The notes under the pieces are model-generated. The model was not told the origin of the DNA. It saw nothing but the letters and a program-made list of their open reading frames with translations, and did not search any database. The position numbers were made by a program, and so were the translations under genes. Positions 5,692 through 12,264 of a stretch of 12,264 nucleotides of DNA are shown piece by piece. Within the stretch, counting starts at the first letter, position 1. Each line of letters begins with the position of its first letter. This DNA is from Trachipleistophora hominis (lineage: Eukaryota > Microsporidia > Pleistophoridae). The stretch spans positions 7,726 through 19,989 of the forward strand of contig JH994082.1 of NCBI GenBank assembly GCA_000316135.1, given 5' to 3'.

Positions 5692-8431
5692 GGTGAACAA
5701 AATCAATGAACACGAAGATGAAATAGGCACTACTTTAAAACAAAGCAGCTTGGTAGAAAACAATAATATGAAAACCAAAGATGCGAATGCTGGAAATACG
5801 GAGTTAATTGAACAAACTACAAATTCGCCAAGTTTAAACCAGCCGTTAAATACGACACCAAATGCTTCCCATGACTTCCCATCTGCAGCATCTTCTATAA
5901 ACGATTTACGGAAAACAAATTTGGTCGCAACGAATACCTCTGATCCAAATCTGGTGGCCGACCGAATACCTGATGCAAGTAATTCTTTGCCAAAAAATTC
6001 ATCTATCGCGACGGAAAAAAGCCTTTTAAACCGAGGTGTGCGGCTAGCTGTGAATAGTACCGGTTCAACAAATAAACAAACCACGTTAAACAAAAGCAAC
6101 CTGCTTGATGTTAATAGTACAGGAAATTTACAGAGTATACCAGTAAATCTGAAGCAGAACAACCTAAACGAAATGGTAACTCCAAGCTTGGAATCAAGTG
6201 CAATGATAAACGTAGGTCCTCCAGTTGAAAATACAAAGGTGATTGTACAAGAAGAAGTGCCTCGTGATAACAACCCAACATTGATACAATTACCTGCCAA
6301 GCCCTTTGTTGCTTCCGATGATTCCAGACAAAAGATACTTGTAGTTGATCCACCTGTAACACCGCCCATACCCAACGATATAAATCGAACCAATAACGAT
6401 CTTCTTGCACAATTAGTTACTTTGATCGGAAATATTCAGAACCCAAATACAGTCGTTCGCCCCATATCAAATGCTGGTGATGGCATAGATACTGAACATC
6501 GATACCTTACAAACAACATTGCAAACGATAATAAGATGAATTACAGCGATACGCAATGTAAGAACGATGTATCATGTATGCAAATTAAAGATCTTCAGAT
6601 GGGAAGAAATAATCAAAATGGTGCAGAAGAACGAAGAATGCGAAACAGCGATCCATGTTTATTTTACAAAACCTTAGTTGATTACACAAAGGATATAAAC
6701 TTTCTGTCCCCAGACATGAAAAAAGAACTAAATCGCATCAAAAGTAAATTTGTTGACAGATATAGGACAGAATTGAAGACTTGCTTGGGATTAGCAGATG
6801 AAATTGCAGAGGTAAGAACGCGATATGCAACAACGACTAGGGGCTTTCTTGATGGAATCGTAGATTTTTTCAAGGATAATGGCACTAATGGTAAACGTAC
6901 AGATAGACCAAGACTGTTATTTGATGAGATAAACAATATAAATGGCCTTGGTGGTAGTGGTGACAGAGACGAGAGAAATAGAAATTCGAATTTTTTAGAA
7001 AACCGTGAAGGCTCGAACGATGATATAACGATCACTCGATATGTCACATTGGATAATGATGATAAAATTTCCATATTTGGCAACAAAACTATTACTAAAA
7101 CTGTCACTGTGAGCAAAGATCCGAAGAAAGAAGCTGAGAGGATTAAATCAAACAACCAGATAGATAAACAAATATCTAAGCGAGATATAGTACAAGATTA
7201 TTCACCAGAAAAAAAGGAAAACAAAGATAAAGACAGTACTTTATCAAAGAATATGCAGGATGATTCGGCAGAAATGAAAACCACTAATGAATCTCAAAGT
7301 TCTTCCAAAACATCAACAGGACTCGAAACATCAACGGCTGAAAAAACGAGCACGGTGACAAAAACACTTACTAAAAGTACCACCATCACGATCACACAGG
7401 ATGTCTCACACAGTTATTCATCCGTATCTAAGACACCGGAAAAAACAAAGAGCTTGTCTAGCGATAGCCCAAGCCTATCCGCTTCCATTAGTTCTTCAAC
7501 TGACGTATCAAATACAAGCGTTAAAATAACCAGCGACGATGGCTTAGACGTTCTATCATTTATAAAGAAACTGGATTCCAAAAATTATACAACTACAAAG
7601 CATGCCAACGATAATAAAATTTTGGAAAGTATCTATTCAATAATAATCGAGATTAAAAATGATGAAGGTGTTAAAAAAACGAAAAAATATGAAAAAGCAA
7701 CGCAATATTCTGTTAAAAGTACAGAAATGATGGTTAGTACACTCACGATTACACAAACTGTTGACAAAGAATTGATTAGAAAAACAAATAAATCGCTTAG
7801 AGATACCACAGGCCCTATCACAGAAACAATAACACAATCAAACACACCATCTATTGATACGATAGCACATCATGAAAATATACTTAAAGAAATAAGAGAA
7901 GATCAAAAAATACTTATAGAAAAATTGAAAAATATTCTGGATGAGGGACAGTTACAAGAATTTCAGAAAATACAACCATCGAAGCCAAAGATATTTGAGA
8001 GCATTTATTCAACAGTAGACGTAAAAAACATCAAACCAGCCGTAGAAAATGTGAAAAAAAGTATTGATGCCTTTAAAAATGAGTTTAACATTGCTAAAGA
8101 TATAAATATCGAAATTATTTCGGAAGCACCAAGCATTGGTTCCAGCACGCAAACCTTCAGCATTCCCGGTGAAATATATTCAAGTATTATGACAAATGAT
8201 AAAAACGAGAGAGCGCTGTATGGTTCAGATACAGAGACAGTGTCATTGTCACAGTCTATCGAGGTGAACAAGACAGTTGGACAGGAAAATTCTATGCAAT
8301 ACTATAAGACCATCGTTTTAAGACATAAATCCAGTGAAAATGATAACGAGGATGTTAAAATAAAAATAGAAGATCAATCCGAATCTAATTCGGACGTAGA
8401 AAAGGTGATTGTAAGTGGTTCGGATACATAG
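5663..8431 (+). CDS. Large Ser/Thr/Asn-rich, probably secreted protein of unknown function
   Basis: This is the main 922-residue frame, ending in TAG. I recognise no family. Residues 1-290 are Asn/Ser/Thr-rich and disordered-looking with many N-x-S/T sequons and a 20-residue imperfect repeat beginning VNSTG (nucleotides about 6050 and 6110). Residues about 325-420 look helical and globular and contain C332 and C374, after a C299/C305 pair. Residues about 480-640 are charged and rich in Ser/Thr, with alternating Thr stretches such as TITKTVTV and STTITITQDVS. A coiled-coil-like segment lies at about 733-770. A short motif, SIYS, occurs at 656-659 and 780-783, with a weaker EIYSS near 837. The internal ATG at 5663 is probably not the native start: the upstream segments at 5277-5691 supply a signal peptide and four cysteines. 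Composition suggests a glycosylated extracellular or spore-surface/polar-tube-type protein. That role is inference. Confidence 0.7.
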   Translation: MRITKQLVNKVNKINEHEDEIGTTLKQSSLVENNNMKTKDANAGNTELIEQTTNSPSLNQPLNTTPNASHDFPSAASSINDLRKTNLVATNTSDPNLVADRIPDASNSLPKNSSIATEKSLLNRGVRLAVNSTGSTNKQTTLNKSNLLDVNSTGNLQSIPVNLKQNNLNEMVTPSLESSAMINVGPPVENTKVIVQEEVPRDNNPTLIQLPAKPFVASDDSRQKILVVDPPVTPPIPNDINRTNNDLLAQLVTLIGNIQNPNTVVRPISNAGDGIDTEHRYLTNNIANDNKMNYSDTQCKNDVSCMQIKDLQMGRNNQNGAEERRMRNSDPCLFYKTLVDYTKDINFLSPDMKKELNRIKSKFVDRYRTELKTCLGLADEIAEVRTRYATTTRGFLDGIVDFFKDNGTNGKRTDRPRLLFDEINNINGLGGSGDRDERNRNSNFLENREGSNDDITITRYVTLDNDDKISIFGNKTITKTVTVSKDPKKEAERIKSNNQIDKQISKRDIVQDYSPEKKENKDKDSTLSKNMQDDSAEMKTTNESQSSSKTSTGLETSTAEKTSTVTKTLTKSTTITITQDVSHSYSSVSKTPEKTKSLSSDSPSLSASISSSTDVSNTSVKITSDDGLDVLSFIKKLDSKNYTTTKHANDNKILESIYSIIIEIKNDEGVKKTKKYEKATQYSVKSTEMMVSTLTITQTVDKELIRKTNKSLRDTTGPITETITQSNTPSIDTIAHHENILKEIREDQKILIEKLKNILDEGQLQEFQKIQPSKPKIFESIYSTVDVKNIKPAVENVKKSIDAFKNEFNIAKDINIEIISEAPSIGSSTQTFSIPGEIYSSIMTNDKNERALYGSDTETVSLSQSIEVNKTVGQENSMQYYKTIVLRHKSSENDNEDVKIKIEDQSESNSDVEKVIVSGSDT
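5917..5976 (+). repeat. Imperfect 30-bp tandem repeat inside the large secreted-protein gene
   Basis: Two adjacent 30-base units begin AAATTTGGTCGC (5917) and AAATCTGGTGGC (5947). At protein level they give NLVATNTSDP followed by NLVADRIPDA. Both units share GAATACCT, but in different codon phases, so the second halves read differently. This looks like an old tandem duplication with compensating small indels. Confidence 0.4.
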
Positions 8432-8870
8432 ATGAAAGGAATATGTAATAGTATGCGTTCTTCATAGATAAAATATAATTTCTAAATAATATCTCATTAC
8501 ATAGTGCATGTTATTTGTTTCTATTTAAAATTACGATTTTCTCATCTAATTAAACGCACTGAACAAGTTTAGGTTATTCAGCAGTTCCAATGTGTTCGAT
8601 TTCTTAATTATTTAAACGCACTGAACAAGTTTAGGTTATCCAACAGTTCCACTGTGTTCGATTTCTTAATTATTTAAACGCATTTTCAGATAGTGAAAGT
8701 ACAGCTTTGAATGGTATACCAGTGGCAATTTGTAAAATAGTAAGAGATGGAATAACTTTGTCTTATTAAAAAGTATACATTGAGGTAATTATACGTAAAC
8801 CTGGCAAACAAGGTCGATTTAATGTTATTCATTAAAAGTACACGTTTTGTTTTGATCATATATCTGAAAC
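8432..8870. other. Intergenic region between the two secreted-protein genes
   Basis: These 439 bp are AT-rich and contain no supported gene. They hold the 3' end of the large secreted-protein gene, the 62-bp tandem duplication described separately, and the upstream region of the gene starting at 8871. That leader (AAACATG context) is AT-rich and lacks a clear CCC/GGG element. Confidence 0.6.
8551..8682. repeat. 62-bp tandem duplication with a partial third unit
   Basis: Two adjacent 62-base units at 8551-8612 and 8613-8674 both begin TAAACGCACTGAACAAGTTT and end TTCGATTTCTTAATTATT. They differ at three positions by eye. A third unit starts at 8675 and loses similarity after TAAACGCA (8682). 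High identity suggests a recent duplication. The unit has no long palindrome and no reading frame of note. It lies about 190 bp before the gene at 8871 and about 120 bp after the gene ending at 8431, so it could affect either the 3' end or the promoter, or be neutral. Confidence 0.92.
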
Positions 8871-10418
8871 ATGATAATCACAATAAATAAAAAGCATCTT
8901 TGTTTTTTTGCCATGTTATTCTCCTTTCTCTTTCAATTGGTTCTTTCAATCGATCTCGAGAATACGTTAAAAGAGTTCTTTAGCGACAATCGCTGGAAGG
9001 ACCTTCTCAAAGAAATTAACAAAGAACTGAAAAGCGGCAAGCTTGTTGAACAAACAAATGCAAATACCGAGGAGTTAAACAGGAGTGAAATTATTGAGGC
9101 TGAAATGGCAAATGATAATTGTCATGTTGATAAAAAGAAATGTGACGAAAGAGACGGTATGCCGAAAAATGAAACAAGTAATGTGAAAGATAATGAGAGT
9201 GCAGATATAACTAAAAAACTTTTTAGTTTGCTTAGCTTTGATTCACTCGATGACAAAAAGAATGGTAGCAGAGAAAAAAGAGCTATTAGTGAAAGAGAGA
9301 AAAAAGCGGAGACGTCTGGCGACGAGACAGCAAAAAAAGATACGAATAATAAGAAGGTGGTAGAAGAAGGAAAGAAGAGGATCAATAAAGATAAGGTTAT
9401 GCAGACTCAAGAGAGCAGTGCAACACGTGAAGACAACAATGGAGATAAAAATGGTGATAGATATAAAGAGAAAATAAAGGGTGAAAATTCGGCGAGTGAA
9501 AAAAGCGAGGATAATAGTGAGAATAGCGGTAAAAGTATTAAAGAAGATATGACTTTAGAAACGAAAACAGAAAGTTCTAAAGAGGAAAGAAGCAGTTCAA
9601 ATGGGAGTAAAGATACGCCAAGCGAAAAAGAAGGTACGAAATACAGTACCTTAGAAATAAATCATACCGTGACTGAAAACGATACTAAAAATAAAGGACT
9701 ATCGGACAAGCTCAAGGACATAATAATAGCAATTAAGAAAATGAACAAAAAAACCAAATCTCCACAAAAGATTTTAATTACGTTTGATCCGACAACCAAC
9801 AAGTTAACCATACGTATAATGCCTGTTGTGCAGGTGAACGAAGAAGACATGAAACTAATAAATGGTGGTATCAGAGTGTTAAATGCTTTTGAATGGAATA
9901 GAAATATTCTGAAGTCGTTATTTCCTAAAGACATGTATGGCAAAATTGAGAATGTACTGATCTATAAAAACAAAAAAGGCGAGTATGAGGAATATTGGGG
10001 AAAAATTAAATTCCATAAAAATGATAACGATGAGTATGTAGATGAAACGGGGTTTCTACGCGGAAAATTGGTGAGTTCATTGAAGGAAATAATTGAGAAA
10101 GGTAAGCTTACCGATACTGGTTTCTTTCAGAGCAAAGACATGAGTGATGAGCAGTTGAAAAAATCATTCCAGGCTATGAAAGTTTTGATAAGTGAGATAG
10201 CGAGAATAAAGAATAAACGAATAGTTGATGTTATGAATGAAGAATTGCGCATGACGTCTCTGGATAAATTGATTTTTGAAAAAAATTATAAGGAGAAAAG
10301 TACCGGGCCTGATGGATGTGTGTATGTATGTGAATGTAAGAATGCTGGTTGTGAGAATGGATGTGAAGAAATCAAATGTGTAGACAGAGCAAAGTTAAAT
10401 GAGCTTTATAAACGGTAA
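8871..10418 (+). CDS. Secreted Lys/Glu-rich protein with C-terminal cysteine cluster, function unknown
   Basis: The 515-residue product begins with a clear signal peptide (basic start, hydrophobic core about 10-25, likely cleavage after S26). An amphipathic stretch follows at about 27-60. Residues about 65-290 are very charged and Lys/Glu/Ser/Asn-rich, with C84 and C91 as a C-x6-C pair and a dibasic EKRA site that could be processed. Residues about 295-480 form a more ordered, mixed beta/alpha region (KILITFDP, KLTIRIMPVVQV, FEWNRNILKSLFP, YWGKIKFHK) that I cannot assign to a family. The C terminus has six cysteines: C483, C487, C489, C494, C498 and C503 (C-x3-C-x-C-x4-C-x3-C-x4-C), making eight in the mature protein. 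Lys-rich secreted proteins with conserved cysteines occur in microsporidian polar tubes (PTP2-type), so that role is possible but unproven. It is co-oriented with the gene before it. The start is well supported by the signal peptide. Confidence 0.85.
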   Translation: MIITINKKHLCFFAMLFSFLFQLVLSIDLENTLKEFFSDNRWKDLLKEINKELKSGKLVEQTNANTEELNRSEIIEAEMANDNCHVDKKKCDERDGMPKNETSNVKDNESADITKKLFSLLSFDSLDDKKNGSREKRAISEREKKAETSGDETAKKDTNNKKVVEEGKKRINKDKVMQTQESSATREDNNGDKNGDRYKEKIKGENSASEKSEDNSENSGKSIKEDMTLETKTESSKEERSSSNGSKDTPSEKEGTKYSTLEINHTVTENDTKNKGLSDKLKDIIIAIKKMNKKTKSPQKILITFDPTTNKLTIRIMPVVQVNEEDMKLINGGIRVLNAFEWNRNILKSLFPKDMYGKIENVLIYKNKKGEYEEYWGKIKFHKNDNDEYVDETGFLRGKLVSSLKEIIEKGKLTDTGFFQSKDMSDEQLKKSFQAMKVLISEIARIKNKRIVDVMNEELRMTSLDKLIFEKNYKEKSTGPDGCVYVCECKNAGCENGCEEIKCVDRAKLNELYKR

Positions 10419-11433
10419 AAATGGTATTAAATTAAATTTTTTCGTAAATATAATTTTTAGCCTTACATTTACATTAGTTTTATTCTACAAAACATAAATA
10501 TTGTTATCAAATGAATCTGTTCGTCACATCTTTTTACGAAGCAATTCATGTACTCGTATTTTTTGCGGATTAGCCGTTAGTATTTTCCTCTCCTACGTTC
10601 TATTGCATCCAGAGGCAAATGTTGTTCGGAATAAATAATGATTTTTTTCGTTTATTTCATTTCAAAATCGAACATAAAATCTTTTGTTTTCTCAAGAAAT
10701 TAAATAAATTCACTATAAAACAAATTATGTATTACAATATTAACACTTTAGCCATATTTTAGCACTAAGTATTTTTACAAAACAAAGTCTATAAATAACC
10801 CGCACCTCTTCTGCAGAAATAGAGATTATACACAGTCCCTACATCAATATTCTTGATTTAGCACAAACAATTATAGCACCAATGCTTACAATCGCAAAAA
10901 ATTTACATAATAATGTAAAAAATCAAATTTAAAAAGCTTTTGATCATTAGCTTTAAATTGGTTGGATCTCATTATTCTATTAACATAACAGAAAAATGAT
11001 ATTAATGGATGTTAATAGAACGCATAGTTAACAATTAACTAATTTGTCAAACCAAAAATTCTCATATTCGATGATAGGAATAGGCCTTGCACGAATATTA
11101 AAACTTAGGTCTGAATGTTTTATTTTTATCTATAACTAACTGAAACTGCTAGCTTGGCTGAAAAGTCTTATTTATTGTAAGCATAAAGTGATAATAGTTC
11201 ATAAACTGCTTTTACGAAGAATACGTTTACAGAGCACTAATATTTTTTAGTTTTCAGGTAGGTGTTAATGAAAATTCTTAGAAAAAAAAATTTTGGTTTA
11301 AAATATTTACAATCATATTACCAAATATGGGTTGCAATAAACTAGAGGAAGGCTGATGTTTATACAAGATTTACATCATTGAACATCTCGCACATTATCA
11401 AAAATAGTGTTATTATGATCGAACTTTATTTAC
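10419..11433. other. Gene-free region between convergent 3' ends
   Basis: This stretch of about 1 kb lies between the 3' ends of the plus-strand gene ending at 10418 and the minus-strand gene ending at 11434. I see only short frames, no tRNA or rRNA signature, no clear transposon end and no strong hairpin. It is AT-rich throughout. For convergent genes it is longer than needed for two 3' ends, so it may hold a decayed gene or an unrecognised RNA. Confidence 0.5.
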
Positions 11434-12264
11434 TTATTCAGCTAAAAGATTTTGTACGAATCCCCAAAACTTAACTTTCCGATTACTTAGTTCATTCTTA
11501 TCTTTGGTAGTTCCAGTCTTCAAAGCTCCACTCACAAAAACGGCTGGGGTTTGATCATTTTCTTTGCCCGAATCTCCCTTAATTTCATCTTCCGGTATTT
11601 TTTTAAGGAAGTTAAAGACATCAAGCATACCATGTTCCTCTTCGTTCGTTGTTAACTTGCTTTTCTTGGTTGAATGTTTGTTCTTATCTTCGTCTTCGTC
11701 TTTGGCTTTGCCTTTACTTTCTTTATTTTTTTCATCACTCGAATCTTTGTTTTCCTTCTTCATTTTTATATCCTTTTTGTTCTTTTTGGTGGGCAAGTCG
11801 AGTGATAATACGTATTTGGGAGGTTTCGGTACAACTGGTATGACACTTACCGTTCCAATGCTACACGAAGACAACTTCGAAGATATCTTGGCAATTTCTG
11901 AACTCATGTTAAATGTTAAACCCTCACTTTGTTTTGCCAGGTAGCCTTCAATTGCCTTAGTAGTATCTGTTTCGTCCTGTGCGAATTTTTTGTAAAGTGA
12001 GGACGTAACAGTCATGGTCATTTGGGAAGTCGAAGGCAATGCAGAAACAGATTGCCGAATATACTGTCGTTTGGTTATGGTGTAGATCAAAGAAATAGTC
12101 TTCGTGGCTCTCTCAGAATCTTTAGAAGTGCTAGTACTAGCTTCTTTGTCTCTGCTTATTGTCACAGGTGTTGGTTTGGTAATTGATGCTTTATCTCTAC
12201 CTTTCTTTTCTTTCCCTTCATCTTCTTTTTTAGCCTTCTTCTTCTCGTCTTTATCCACTTTTTT
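11434..12264 (-). CDS. Lys/Ser/Thr-rich protein of unknown function, 5' end outside the window
   Basis: The last 276 codons of a gene are visible, ending in TAA; the frame is open to the window edge, reading Lys-Lys-Val before Asp-Lys-Asp. There is no ATG near the edge, so the real start lies upstream of the window. The visible part begins with a dense Lys/Glu/Asp stretch. It continues with a Ser/Thr-rich region with alternating Thr (TISLIYTITK, MTMTVTSSLYKKF), a short Pro/Val segment (VSVIPVVPKPPK), a second very charged stretch (KGKAKDEDEDKNKH), and a more ordered end containing GMLDVFNFLKKI and FWGFVQNLLAE. The style resembles the C-terminal half of the protein ending at 8431, including the GLDVLSFIKKL-like motif, so a distant paralogue is possible. 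I cannot tell whether it is secreted because the N terminus is missing. No family is recognised. Confidence 0.75.
   Translation of the reverse strand, partial: KKVDKDEKKKAKKEDEGKEKKGRDKASITKPTPVTISRDKEASTSTSKDSERATKTISLIYTITKRQYIRQSVSALPSTSQMTMTVTSSLYKKFAQDETDTTKAIEGYLAKQSEGLTFNMSSEIAKISSKLSSCSIGTVSVIPVVPKPPKYVLSLDLPTKKNKKDIKMKKENKDSSDEKNKESKGKAKDEDEDKNKHSTKKSKLTTNEEEHGMLDVFNFLKKIPEDEIKGDSGKENDQTPAVFVSGALKTGTTKDKNELSNRKVKFWGFVQNLLAE

Noticed and set aside
5653..6393. 246-codon open frame on the minus strand opposite the large secreted-protein gene
   Set aside because: It lies fully antisense to well-formed Asn/Ser/Thr-rich coding sequence, its translation is Phe/Ser/Val-rich without a recognisable domain, and it is explained by codon bias of the sense strand.
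11564..11944. 126-codon plus-strand open frame opposite the edge gene
   Set aside because: Its Ser/Leu/Phe-rich translation mirrors the Lys/Glu/Asp-rich codons of the minus-strand gene; there is no independent evidence for it.

Overview
The window reads as nuclear DNA of a compact, AT-rich, intron-poor eukaryote, most likely a microsporidian parasite. Three things point that way. The genes are intronless and closely packed in places. Two recognisable eukaryotic genes (an XPF/Rad1 repair nuclease and an ERGIC-53-type cargo lectin) are shortened and diverged. The upstream signals resemble the CCC-like and AAATTT-like elements described in front of microsporidian start codons. The assignment rests on composition and gene style; no rRNA or other diagnostic marker lies here, so the genus is left open.

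Layout. Bases 1-1398 have no convincing gene. A complete XPF/Rad1-type 3'-flap endonuclease follows on the minus strand (1399-3711), then on the same strand an L-type lectin membrane protein with a C-terminal KKDS retrieval signal (3995-5182). A 94-bp divergent promoter region separates the lectin from a plus-strand locus at 5277-8431. That locus appears to encode one very large secreted Ser/Thr/Asn-rich protein, but its first ~400 bases are split over three reading frames. Each switch can be explained by one extra A in an A5 run. After a 62-bp tandem duplication (8551-8682) comes a second secreted protein gene (8871-10418), with a Lys/Glu-rich centre and a compact cysteine cluster at its C terminus. 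A gene-free kilobase (10419-11433) ends at the 3' end of a minus-strand gene (11434 to the window edge) for a Lys/Ser/Thr-rich protein whose start lies outside the window.

How it fits together. The left half holds housekeeping genes: structure-specific DNA repair and early secretory cargo transport. The right half holds fast-evolving, low-complexity proteins, at least two of them secreted, of the general kind that builds microsporidian spore walls and polar tubes or is exported to the host. No homologue could be named for these three; the polar-tube/spore-wall idea is inference from signal peptide, composition and cysteine pattern only. The most interesting part of the window is this cluster, especially the frame-broken N terminus at 5277-5691 and the eight-cysteine secreted protein at 8871.
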